Part shown: piece after piece, positions 16,123 to 24,975 of the stretch | Numbering within the stretch: the first letter of the stretch is position 1 | How the letters are laid out: each line of letters opens with the position of its first letter | Source: Spartinivicinus marinus | GTDB lineage: Bacteria; Pseudomonadota; Gammaproteobacteria; Pseudomonadales; Zooshikellaceae | Length of the DNA: 64,000 nt | NCBI RefSeq assembly: GCF_026309355.1 | Contig: NZ_JAPJZK010000001.1 | Span: 2,748,501 to 2,812,500, forward strand | Direction: 5' to 3' | The notes under the pieces: generated by a model | Database searches by the model: none | The model's input: only the letters and a program-made list of their open reading frames with translations | What the model was told of the DNA's origin: nothing | Position numbers and translations under genes: made by a program

Positions 16123-18915
16123 ATGCTAGGTAAGGTAAAAATATTCCAGTGGGTGAGAAATCTGAAAATAGCTTATAAATTAGTCATATATTCAATAATT
16201 TTGTTTATTCCTACTGTAATATTATTGAATTTTTTTATAGAGGCTGAGAATGACAGAATTGATTTTACTGAAAAAGAGCTCATTGGTAAAGAGTACTTAA
16301 TTAATATTTATCCTCTAAAAATGCATTTGGCTAAACATCGTGGTTTAACAAATGCATATTTTAGTGGTAGTACAAATTTAAGGCCACAAATACAAGCTAC
16401 ACGAAGTGATATAGCTAACGCTTTTGATACTTTGATTCAACTTGATGCTAAGCATAGTTCGATAATATCAATTAGTCAGAAGTTATCGACCTTAAAAGGT
16501 GAATGGGAAAGTTTAAAACTCACTGCTTTCAATCTGGAAGCAGCTTTGGCATTTAGTGAACATAGCCGGTTGATAAAGCAAATCCAAAGCCTAATGCTCT
16601 ATGTAAGCACTCAATCAAAGCTATTACTAGACCCTTCAATTGATAATAATTACTTGCTTAATATTGCCGTGAACAGTTTGCCTGTGTTAATTGATGAGCT
16701 GGGTCAGCTTAGGGGAATGGCAACAGGTATAATTACCACTAATGAATTGGCTCTAGATCAAAAGATTAGATTGAAAGTACTTATTGCTAGCATTAAATTT
16801 AGAATTAATAAAAGTATAGCGATGTTTGCAATGGTATACAAAAATACTAACGATGATCTTCTTAAGAAAAATTTAAATAACCCTGAAAAAGAATTTGTTT
16901 TTTCAGTAAATGATTTTTTGCAAAAAATTGATGAAGATATATTAAATTCAGAAACCATTAAGGCTCGGAGAGTTGTGACTGGTGATGAAATTTTTGCTAA
17001 AGGCTCATCAGTAATTGCAGTAGCGAAGCAACTACTTGAAGAGATAAACTCAAATATTTCTAGATTACTCTCGTTAAGGCTAGAAGGACTTAAAGCAGAA
17101 AGAGTAGAAAAACTATTTATTGTTTTTGCATTAATGACTGTAGCATTAGTGTTTGCATGGTGGTTGAATAGAGTTATTAATCAAGGGCTTAACCTGGTGC
17201 TGACTATTTTTGATGATATTAGGGAAGGTAATTATGGTGAGAGAGATACAGAGTCCTTACAGTCTAAAGATGAGGTGGGTATTGTTATTACAAGATTAGT
17301 TGATTTACAGAAACAGTTGAAAGAAAATATTGATAATTTATATCAGCAAATGAATGAAACAGCTCGAGTAAAACAGGCTTTAGATTGTGTCAACTCTAGT
17401 GTGATGATTGCAGATAATGATTTTGAAATAGTTTATCTAAATAATTCACTAGAAATGTTGATGAAAAATTTAGAGGTAGACCTTAAAAAAGATATAAATG
17501 GTTTTGATGCTAATAAAATATTAGGTACTTGTATCGATACATTTCATAAAAATCCGGCTCATCAACGTAAATTAATGAAAGAGTTAAAAACTACTTTTGA
17601 AAATGAATTTGTCGTGAGTGGGCGTACCATTCGCATCTATGCTAACCCTATATTTAATGAAGCTGGTGAGCGGTTAGGAACTATAGCGGAGATGAGAGAT
17701 CGCACTCAGGAGGTAGCCATTGAGCAAGAAATAGATAGTGTTGTTATGGCTGCTGTTAATGGGGACTTGACTAAGCGTATTGATGAAACAGATAAACAAG
17801 GTTTTTTTAAAGCTTTGAGTGTGGGGCTCAATAAACTAGTTAGTATTGCAGAACAAGTGGTTAATGACACCGCTAGAGTATTAGATGCCTTGGCTAATGG
17901 TAATTTAACTGAGAAAATTGATCATGAATACCAAGGAGCATTTGCCAAATTAAAAAGCGATGCTAATTCTACTGTTGAACGTCTTACTGAAATAATTGGT
18001 GAGATTATGGTTGCTAGTGAAGCAGTCGCTTCAGGTGCCCAACAAATAGCACAAGGTAGCGAGGATTTAAGTACACGTACAGAAGAGCAGGCTTCTTCTT
18101 TAGGGGAAACTGCCGCTAGTATGGAGGAAATGATCAGCACTGTAAAAAGTAATACTGAAAATGCTTGTGAAGCCAACCAAATGTCTATAGTAGCTAAAAA
18201 TAAAGCTCAAAGTGGTGGTGATGTGGTTAACCAAGCTGTGCTTGCGATGGAAGATATTAATACCGCTAGCAAAAAAATTGAAGATATTGTTGGGGTAATT
18301 GATGAAATTGCTTTTCAAACTAATCTGTTGGCACTTAATAGTGCAGTTGAAGCAGCTAGAGCAGGTGAATACGGCAGAGGCTTTGCAGTGGTAGCTGGAG
18401 AAGTACGTAACCTGGCTCAGCGTTCTGCTACATCTGCACAGGAAATCAAAAACCTTATTCGTGATAGTGTGCTTAAGGTTAACGATGGTACAGAGTTGGT
18501 GAAGAAGTCTGGTGATACTTTAACTGAGATAATTGAGGCGATTGATAAAGTCAGTAAAATGGTTGATCAAATTACTTGCAGTGCTCAGGAGCAAGAGTCA
18601 GGCATTAATGAAGTTAACTCTGCTATAGCACAAATGGATGACATGACTCAGCAAAATGCTGCTCTGGTAGAACAATCTTCTGCGGCGAGTATGAGCATGA
18701 AAGATCATGCGGAAAAAATGAATAAGTTAATGGAGTTCTTCAATTTAGATCTGAATGTGTCTATGGTGGAGCATAGTTATATAGGCCATACCCACTCCAC
18801 AGGCATAGAAAATATGAAAGTAAATAAGTATAAAGCTGCTGTTAAGCGACATGCTTCACCTAAAATGCATCACACAAGCTATCAAAGTGATGATGGTGAA
18901 TGGGATGAATTTTAA
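16123..18915 (+). CDS. Methyl-accepting chemotaxis protein with helical sensor, PAS domain and CheR-type tail
   Basis: A 930-residue chemoreceptor with an excellent Shine-Dalgarno (AAGGAGG, 16107-16113). Domains in order: TM1 at about 18-39; a large all-helical periplasmic region to about 325 (KHRGLTNAYFSGS recalls NIT-type helical sensors); TM2 at about 329-348; HAMP; a PAS domain at about 415-525 (SVMIADNDFEIVYLNNSLEML, then GERLGTIAEMRDRTQE); a second HAMP-like segment; and the signalling domain with tip [19 protein letters not shown] near 731-749. The protein ends in a flexible tail finishing EWDEF, which fits the xWxxF pentapeptide that tethers CheR/CheB. It can therefore sense both outside and inside signals and should help methylate neighbours. 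No che genes are near. Confidence 0.93.
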   Translation: MLGKVKIFQWVRNLKIAYKLVIYSIILFIPTVILLNFFIEAENDRIDFTEKELIGKEYLINIYPLKMHLAKHRGLTNAYFSGSTNLRPQIQATRSDIANAFDTLIQLDAKHSSIISISQKLSTLKGEWESLKLTAFNLEAALAFSEHSRLIKQIQSLMLYVSTQSKLLLDPSIDNNYLLNIAVNSLPVLIDELGQLRGMATGIITTNELALDQKIRLKVLIASIKFRINKSIAMFAMVYKNTNDDLLKKNLNNPEKEFVFSVNDFLQKIDEDILNSETIKARRVVTGDEIFAKGSSVIAVAKQLLEEINSNISRLLSLRLEGLKAERVEKLFIVFALMTVALVFAWWLNRVINQGLNLVLTIFDDIREGNYGERDTESLQSKDEVGIVITRLVDLQKQLKENIDNLYQQMNETARVKQALDCVNSSVMIADNDFEIVYLNNSLEMLMKNLEVDLKKDINGFDANKILGTCIDTFHKNPAHQRKLMKELKTTFENEFVVSGRTIRIYANPIFNEAGERLGTIAEMRDRTQEVAIEQEIDSVVMAAVNGDLTKRIDETDKQGFFKALSVGLNKLVSIAEQVVNDTARVLDALANGNLTEKIDHEYQGAFAKLKSDANSTVERLTEIIGEIMVASEAVASGAQQIAQGSEDLSTRTEEQASSLGETAASMEEMISTVKSNTENACEANQMSIVAKNKAQSGGDVVNQAVLAMEDINTASKKIEDIVGVIDEIAFQTNLLALNSAVEAARAGEYGRGFAVVAGEVRNLAQRSATSAQEIKNLIRDSVLKVNDGTELVKKSGDTLTEIIEAIDKVSKMVDQITCSAQEQESGINEVNSAIAQMDDMTQQNAALVEQSSAASMSMKDHAEKMNKLMEFFNLDLNVSMVEHSYIGHTHSTGIENMKVNKYKAAVKRHASPKMHHTSYQSDDGEWDEF

Positions 18916-18921
18916 ATATAA

Positions 18922-18956
18922 GATAACAAGCCCCTTTTACTAGGAGCTTGTTATTA
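18922..18956. terminator. Hairpin between convergent genes
   Basis: ATAACAAGC (18923-18931) pairs with GCTTGTTAT (18945-18953). It is suited to ending transcription from both sides, though T tracts are poor. Confidence 0.5.
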
Positions 18957-18974
18957 TAGGTGCACTTAAGCTAA

Positions 18975-20474
18975 TTATTTTTGTATATTGATCCAGGTAG
19001 CTTTAATTTCAGTATATTTGTCAAAAGCATGGAGGGATTTATCACGACCATTACCTGACTGTTTGTAACCTCCAAAAGGTGCTGTCATATCTCCACCATC
19101 GTATTGGTTAATCCAAACTGATCCAGCACGTAATGCTTTAGCTACCCGATGGGCTTTACTAATATCTTTGCTCCATACGGCGGCTGCTAGTCCATATTGG
19201 GTGTCATTAGCAATATTGATTGCTTCTTCAGTAGAGTCAAATCCAATACAAGATAATACTGGACCGAAAATTTCTTCTTGAGCTATATGCATACTGTTAG
19301 AGACGTTGCCAAAAATGGTGGGCTCTACAAATAAACCGCCACTGTCTTGTAAACACTGGCTACCACCCACCATTAGATGGGCTCCTTCTTCTTTACCTAG
19401 CTGTATATAGTTTAAAATGGTTTGCAGTTGGGATTGGTCAACAATAGCTCCTATTTGAGTTTCTGGGTTTAAGGGGTGGCCTGGCTGCCAGTTTGATAAC
19501 TCTTGCTGCACTAACTCAAGAAATTCGGCTTGAATACTACTTTCTACTAATAACCGTGAGCCTGCTGTGCAAACTTCGCCCTGATTAAAGCAAATGGCCT
19601 CAGCTGCTGCTTTGGCTGCAACAGATAAATCAGGAGCATCGGCAAAGACAATATTGGGGCTTTTACCACCCGCTTCGATCCATACTCGTTTCATATTGGA
19701 CTGGCCGGCGTACACCAGCAGTTGTTTACCTGTGTGGCTAGAGCCAGTAAACGCTAAGGTGTCAATATCAGGGTGAAGAGCTATAGGTTTTCCTGTGTCT
19801 TCACCCAGCCCTGGTAGTACATTAAATACACCAGCAGGAACACCAGCTTGGTGGGCTAATTCTGCAAGTTTTAATGCAGTGAGTGGTGATTTTTCCGATG
19901 GTTTTAAAATAACGCTATTGCCGGTTGCCAATGCAGGCGCGACTTTCCAGCAAGCCATTAACAGAGGAAAATTCCAAGGTACAATTGCGCCTACCACGCC
20001 AACAGGCTCTCGAGTGATTAACCCTATTGTATCTGCAGGTGTAGGTGCAACTTCTCCATATACTTTATCAATAGCTTCTGCATGCCATTGAAAACATTGA
20101 GCAGCTGCAGGTATGTCAATTGTTAGGCTGTCATTAATAGGCTTTCCCATATCTAGGGTTTCTAATAAAGCTAGCTCTTCCTGGTGCTGAACAATTAACT
20201 TAGCCAATTTGAATAGTATTTTTTTGCGCTTGGCAGGGGTTAATCCAGACCAAACTTGTTGTTTAAAAGCATCCCTTGCTGCTGTAACAGCTATATCTAC
20301 ATCGGGCTGTGTGCAATTGGTTATCTCAGTAAGAATTTGGCCATCAATTGGGCTTGTGCAGTTAAAATGCCCTCCCTCTTGTGCTGTTTGCCATTGTCCG
20401 TTAATAAAAGCTTGGGAAGGAAAAGTGAGTTGTTTAGCACGGGCTTCCCAGTCCTGTTGGGTTATTTTTTTCAT
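18975..20474 (-). CDS. NAD(P)+-dependent aldehyde dehydrogenase, PuuC-like
   Basis: A 499-residue member of the aldehyde dehydrogenase superfamily at normal full length. Catalytic Cys302 lies in NQGEVCTAGS, the general-base Glu in IEAGGKSPN, the cofactor region is VVGAIVPWNFPLLM, and the C-terminal oligomerisation motif is PFGGYKQSGNGRD. The sequence style is that of gamma-glutamyl-gamma-aminobutyraldehyde dehydrogenase PuuC (putrescine breakdown), which accepts several aldehydes. The gene is alone here, with no other Puu genes next to it. A related enzyme is encoded at 42484-44001. Exact substrate is uncertain. Confidence 0.9.
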   Translation of the reverse strand: MKKITQQDWEARAKQLTFPSQAFINGQWQTAQEGGHFNCTSPIDGQILTEITNCTQPDVDIAVTAARDAFKQQVWSGLTPAKRKKILFKLAKLIVQHQEELALLETLDMGKPINDSLTIDIPAAAQCFQWHAEAIDKVYGEVAPTPADTIGLITREPVGVVGAIVPWNFPLLMACWKVAPALATGNSVILKPSEKSPLTALKLAELAHQAGVPAGVFNVLPGLGEDTGKPIALHPDIDTLAFTGSSHTGKQLLVYAGQSNMKRVWIEAGGKSPNIVFADAPDLSVAAKAAAEAICFNQGEVCTAGSRLLVESSIQAEFLELVQQELSNWQPGHPLNPETQIGAIVDQSQLQTILNYIQLGKEEGAHLMVGGSQCLQDSGGLFVEPTIFGNVSNSMHIAQEEIFGPVLSCIGFDSTEEAINIANDTQYGLAAAVWSKDISKAHRVAKALRAGSVWINQYDGGDMTAPFGGYKQSGNGRDKSLHAFDKYTEIKATWINIQK

Positions 20475-20875
20475 AGCAATCTGCTCTATACCATTTCCTA
20501 AGAAGTCGCATTATAACAAAAAGGTAGTTAGTTATTTCATGTATACTCTTCGAGAGTGATTTTAGGGTTTGTTGTTGTCGCTAAGCACCAAGGGTGGTGT
20601 GAATGCAGTTTATGCAGGAGCAATAAACTATCTTCACCCTAGTCATTTATAAAAACATAAACTTATAGAGCTTCATCGCTCGCCCCGAAAAACCATTCGC
20701 TTTGACTATAGTTTCCTCATAACATTTCTGTTTTATTAAGCTATTCTTAAGAAAGATTTCTGCACAAGTTGTATAGAAAGCCTGCTGGTACTGCTTGAGT
20801 TATAACTAAAATCGCTTAAAAAGTATTACAGGTTCTAGTTTGGTGATGTTTGAATAGTGAGTAAACAGGCCACCT
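20475..20875. other. Divergent intergenic region with repeat copy C
   Basis: 400 bp between the dehydrogenase and chemoreceptor genes. Copy C of the TA-flanked repeat fills 20544-20708. The remainder presumably holds the two promoters, with no individual site recognised. Confidence 0.6.
20544..20708 (+). repeat. Copy C of the TA-flanked repeat
   Basis: 165 bp running from TA-ctcttcgagagtgatttta to aaaccattcgctttgac-TA. The interior holds a caccaagggtggtg palindrome and the shared cttcatcgctcg segment. It is one of the most complete copies. Confidence 0.85.
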
Positions 20876-22759
20876 ATGAAATTTACCCACAAAATACTTG
20901 TTGCTGCTTCAGCCGTAATGGTCGTTGCATTTGCTGGATTTAGCGGCTCTCAATATGTATTGATAAAAAATCAAACCGAGTCAGATTTAGTAAAAGACTT
21001 AGGCCAACTATCAGGTTTAACTGCTCACAGCATTTCAGATTGGATGAATAACAAGCTGCAAATAGTAGAGGGTGTGGCTAAAAGCCTAAACAAGCCTGTT
21101 GATGATAAGGCCGTAAGAGCCATAGTAGACCAAGCTGGATGGTCAAGCCAATTTGATTCAGTTTATGTGGGGATGGAGCAGGATGGAAAATTTATTGATA
21201 ATAACGATAAGCCCAGTAGTGCAGATTACGACCCACGTAAGCGGCCATGGTATCAACTAGCTAAAGAAAAAAATGCCAATACATTTACTGAGCCTTATGT
21301 GGATGCTGATTCAAAAGAATTATTAATTACCGCAGTAAGCAATATAGTACAGCAAGGTAGTTTTGTTGGTGTTGCAGGAGGAGATATCTCTTTAAAAAGT
21401 ATTTCAGAAATGGTTAATAAAGAAAACTTTGGTGGCTTAGGCTATGCGTTTTTAGCAACCGGGGCAGGTAAAATTATTATTCATCCTCAGGGGCAGTGGG
21501 TAGAGAAAAATATTACGGATTTATATGGAAGTAAAAATATTGATCTTAAAAATCCTGAGTTACAGCAAGCAAAAGTTGAAAATATGGATGCTTTAGCCAT
21601 GTTTGTCCCTATCTCAGGTATTAAAACAGTAGACTGGCATATTGGTTTAGTCATTGATCGAGACAAAGCATTTGAATCCATTAATCAGTTTATGCGGTCG
21701 GCCGTTTTTTTTACACTTTTTGGGATCGTATTAATTGTGTTGTTGCTGAACTTTATGATGAAAGTAGTATTAAAACCACTAAGCGATATTTCTATTGCGA
21801 TGAGTGATGTTGCAGCCGGAGAAGGGGATTTAACCAAACGGCTGAAAGTAAGTTCAAAAGACGAGCTAGGTCAACTTGCTGATAACTTTAATTTATTTGT
21901 TGGTAGAATTCACCAGTCAATAAAAAATGTTGCTCAAGCCAGTGGAGCGCTGGGTGAGTTGTTTCAGAAAGTATTATCATGGACTGAAACCAGCATGAAT
22001 AAGTCTGATGAACAGGCACACCGAACCACTAGTATTGCAACCGCAATTAATCAGCTGGGAGCTGCTGCACATGAAATTGCTCAGAATGCAGCTTCGGCTT
22101 CTGATCGAGCCTCTGAGGCCAAGAATACAACAATAGAGGGTAAAACCGTAATGGGCCAATCTATTGAAATTATTAATCAGTTGTCGAGTAATATAACCAG
22201 CTCAAGTGATCACATTCAAAATCTAAGTACTAATACTGAAAACATTGGCAAGATATTAGAGGTAATAAAAGGTATTAGTGAGCAAACTAATTTACTTGCT
22301 TTAAATGCTGCAATTGAGGCTGCCAGGGCGGGTGAGGCTGGGCGTGGTTTTGCTGTCGTTGCAGATGAAGTAAGAGGGTTAGCACACCGCACCCAGGAAT
22401 CTGCTCAAGAAATTCATAGCATGATAGAAGAGCTACAAAGTGGAGCCCATACTGCTGTAGAAACCATGAATAAAAGTCAGGATTTTAGTAAGCAAAGTGT
22501 AGATGTGGTGAATGAAGCAGGCAATATGTTGTATGAAGTCAGCTCTGTAATTGGTGAAATAGATGGTATGAATCAATCAGTCGCCACTGCAACAGAGGAG
22601 CAAACCTCGGTTGTAGGCACCTTAGACCAGGAAATTACCCATATTAACCACCTCAATCAGGAGTCGGTAGAGTGTTTGCAGCAAACATTGCAGGCTTGTA
22701 AAGAGGTGGGTAGACAATCAACGGAGCTGCAGCAACTAGTAGGTAGTTTTAAAATTTAG
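20876..22759 (+). CDS. Methyl-accepting chemotaxis protein with dCache_1 domain, predicted amino-acid receptor
   Basis: A 627-residue chemoreceptor: TM1 at about 7-29, double-Cache periplasmic domain at about 35-270, TM2 at about 274-296, HAMP, and the signalling domain with tip [19 protein letters not shown] near 467-486. The distal Cache pocket carries Tyr118, Arg123, Trp125, Tyr126, Tyr141, Asp143 and Asp170. This reproduces the residue types and exact spacing (0, +5, +7, +8, +23, +25, +52) of the amino-acid-binding signature described for PctA-type dCache_1 receptors. An alpha-amino acid ligand is therefore predicted. There is no CheR pentapeptide at the end. The gene is single, convergent with murI. 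Confidence 0.95.
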   Translation: MKFTHKILVAASAVMVVAFAGFSGSQYVLIKNQTESDLVKDLGQLSGLTAHSISDWMNNKLQIVEGVAKSLNKPVDDKAVRAIVDQAGWSSQFDSVYVGMEQDGKFIDNNDKPSSADYDPRKRPWYQLAKEKNANTFTEPYVDADSKELLITAVSNIVQQGSFVGVAGGDISLKSISEMVNKENFGGLGYAFLATGAGKIIIHPQGQWVEKNITDLYGSKNIDLKNPELQQAKVENMDALAMFVPISGIKTVDWHIGLVIDRDKAFESINQFMRSAVFFTLFGIVLIVLLLNFMMKVVLKPLSDISIAMSDVAAGEGDLTKRLKVSSKDELGQLADNFNLFVGRIHQSIKNVAQASGALGELFQKVLSWTETSMNKSDEQAHRTTSIATAINQLGAAAHEIAQNAASASDRASEAKNTTIEGKTVMGQSIEIINQLSSNITSSSDHIQNLSTNTENIGKILEVIKGISEQTNLLALNAAIEAARAGEAGRGFAVVADEVRGLAHRTQESAQEIHSMIEELQSGAHTAVETMNKSQDFSKQSVDVVNEAGNMLYEVSSVIGEIDGMNQSVATATEEQTSVVGTLDQEITHINHLNQESVECLQQTLQACKEVGRQSTELQQLVGSFKI

Positions 22760-22785
22760 TGGCTTAGGTTGTTGTTGAGAACTGA

Positions 22786-23640
22786 TTAAACAGGCAGGTT
22801 TAAATAGTCAATTTGCTCAATCCCAAACTGCTTTAATGCAGGGATTAACCGACTTATTTGCTGATTAGCTTCTGTAAACAAAGCTGTGTGGCTAGTAGCT
22901 TGGTACTGTTGATTTTCAGAGTTAATAGAATAATTTACAGCACCATTGTCTGTTAGTAATAACGAAGCAACACGGTTGGCAATAGCGATACCTGAATCCA
23001 CCCAGTTTATATCTGGTGCAACCTGTTTTAACTCCTGTCTTAGTAAAGGAAAGTGAGTGCAGCCAAGTACTACCTGGTCAGGTTGTTGCGGTGAAAGACT
23101 TTGCGTTTGCTGAGTTTCAGCTTGCAGTATTAGTGGTTGGATGACGGCTTTTAGCTTGGTGAGACAAATCTGTTCACCACGTAATTTTTGTTCGGCCAGC
23201 TCAACCAGCTCAGTGGAACCTATTTTGATTATCTGACAATGGCTGGCAAAATCTTGGATTAGCTGGTTTGTATAATGGCGAGTAACAGTGCCAGGGGTGG
23301 CAAGTAGTCCTATACAGCCGGTTTTTGTTTCCTGGGCTGCTGTTTTTATGGCTGGTACCACACCAACAATCGGTATCTCAAAGCAGTCACGTAAACTAGG
23401 TAGCACAATAGTGCTGGCAGTGTTACAGGCAATAACAATAATATCAAGTGTGCAGCGCTGGCTAATGGCACTTACACACTCAACCACCCGTTGTTGCAAC
23501 CAGTCAGCATCCTTAGTGCCATAGGGAAAAGCTGCGTTATCACTGGCATAGACCACAGAAAGCTGTGGTAACCGCCGTGATACTGCTTGCAAGATGCTTA
23601 AACCACCCACCCCAGAATCAAAAATTAATGCTGTTGCCAT
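22786..23640 (-). CDS. murI: Glutamate racemase
   Basis: A 284-residue cofactor-independent racemase that makes D-glutamate for peptidoglycan. Visible are the N-terminal FDSGVGGLSILQ, the strand VYASDNAAFPYG, and the two catalytic cysteines in IACNTAST and LGCTHFPLL, so it should be active. Length is normal for the family. The start is ATG 23640. Its Shine-Dalgarno (GGGAAGGAT on the minus strand) lies inside the terminal repeat of copy D of the TA-flanked element, so the element supplies or replaces the gene's ribosome-binding site. Confidence 0.95.
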   Translation of the reverse strand: MATALIFDSGVGGLSILQAVSRRLPQLSVVYASDNAAFPYGTKDADWLQQRVVECVSAISQRCTLDIIVIACNTASTIVLPSLRDCFEIPIVGVVPAIKTAAQETKTGCIGLLATPGTVTRHYTNQLIQDFASHCQIIKIGSTELVELAEQKLRGEQICLTKLKAVIQPLILQAETQQTQSLSPQQPDQVVLGCTHFPLLRQELKQVAPDINWVDSGIAIANRVASLLLTDNGAVNYSINSENQQYQATSHTALFTEANQQISRLIPALKQFGIEQIDYLNLPV

Positions 23641-23642
23641 TA

Positions 23643-23767
23643 TATCCTTCCCGAATAACTTTTAGGCATTGTTGTCTTCATTCTTCACCCTAATCATTTA
23701 TTAGTTACATAAACTCATAGGGATTCATCGCTTGACAGCTGCCCCTAAAAGCCATTCGCATTGGCTA
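23643..23767 (+). repeat. Copy D of the TA-flanked repeat, abutting murI start
   Basis: 125 bp, from TA-tccttcccgaataactttta to ccattcgcattggc-TA, with cttcaccctaatcattta and ctcatagggattcatcgctt inside. Its left end is only 2 bp from the murI start codon. Confidence 0.85.
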
Positions 23768-23823
23768 TCGTTAACGCTATGTTCAAATGAAAGGGGGCTA
23801 TTTTACTGAGCTTTGTTATTAAA

Positions 23824-24795
23824 TTACAGAGCGTAAGTTTCAAAAAGGAAGGCTGATACTGCCAGACAGATAGCAAGAATAAAAACTGTTAACAGGCCTT
23901 CTGTTGTTGGTTCGTCTTTTTCGGTAGTGATCTCTACTTCACTTTTAACTGCTTGAGATTCCATCACTTTGGCTGATGATAATGGAACCACATTGTTGGC
24001 ATTTGCAGTGATACCGAGTTTATGTGGTGTACAGCTTAAAAGCAGATGAGAGAAGTGCGCATTAATCGTTTCTTCAGAGATATCTGCAACCAGCTCATTA
24101 ATGTTGTCGGGGGTTGTGACAGCATGTTCTGGTGCCAGCAGTAGGTCATGTTTGAAAAGTACGATAGTATGCTGGTCGGTGTCATCAACATACAGTTCAG
24201 ACCCTGTAGCTGGTAGCCATTCAGGAGTAGCGCCTTTGTAATCTTCAAAGAGCTTGAATACTAGTTGATTATGCTGATTACCTAGCACTACACCAGTATG
24301 TTGCTCGTCTACCAATTGTAAACAAGCATAATAAGGAAATTGCTTATCAGTAAGTAGTTGATAATCTGGGGGGAAACTAACTTGTCGAGAATACTCATTA
24401 ACTCGAGATGAAAATAAAAAATCAAATGAAAAGTAGCTAAAACCAAGACAATGCCAAACAGAGCCTGGAACACAAAAACTACGGGCTAGCGCCCTTAACT
24501 CATAGTTAAATACTTCATCTGCTATTTCTGGATATCGGTGAAAAAAGTTAAAAACAGCTTTTGCTTCAATTATATATCTTGTTGTTTTAACGTTAGGGTT
24601 ATGTGTATTTTCAAAATAAAGGTAAGGCAGGTCTGTTCCTTCATTGGCTGGCCAGGAACCTTCAATGGCTATGTGAAAATCAGCTTTGGTCAGTTTACTG
24701 TTTAAAAAAAGTAAACAAATATCATTAATCGTACTAATTAATTGGTATTTATCTTCAGTAGTAAATTTATCTGGGGGTGCTGAATAATTCATCAT
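23824..24795 (-). CDS. Tail-anchored protein of unknown function
   Basis: A 323-residue protein with no recognised domain. Residues 1-290 are soluble and rich in aromatic residues (for example CLGFSYFSFDFLFSSR). A single hydrophobic helix at the extreme C-terminus (LLTVFILAICLAVSAFLF) follows a short acidic linker (EVEITTEKDEPTTE), so the protein is probably anchored in the membrane by its tail with the body in the cytoplasm. The start ATG 24795 is followed by a second in-frame ATG. The gene is single and divergent from the antiporter. Function is unknown. Confidence 0.7.
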   Translation of the reverse strand: MMNYSAPPDKFTTEDKYQLISTINDICLLFLNSKLTKADFHIAIEGSWPANEGTDLPYLYFENTHNPNVKTTRYIIEAKAVFNFFHRYPEIADEVFNYELRALARSFCVPGSVWHCLGFSYFSFDFLFSSRVNEYSRQVSFPPDYQLLTDKQFPYYACLQLVDEQHTGVVLGNQHNQLVFKLFEDYKGATPEWLPATGSELYVDDTDQHTIVLFKHDLLLAPEHAVTTPDNINELVADISEETINAHFSHLLLSCTPHKLGITANANNVVPLSSAKVMESQAVKSEVEITTEKDEPTTEGLLTVFILAICLAVSAFLFETYAL

Positions 24796-24975
24796 AAGTT
24801 GACTTAATAAAATATTTAAGATATTTCACTTAATATGCTAATTACTTTTTAATCTAGCAAGTAGTTAATTGCCTAAGCCTAATCATAGCTAAATTAAGAA
24901 GATACCTTAGCTAATATAGCTATAGATATAACAATAGTACTGAACTCTAGTGCTTACTACTTTTAAGATGTGCCC

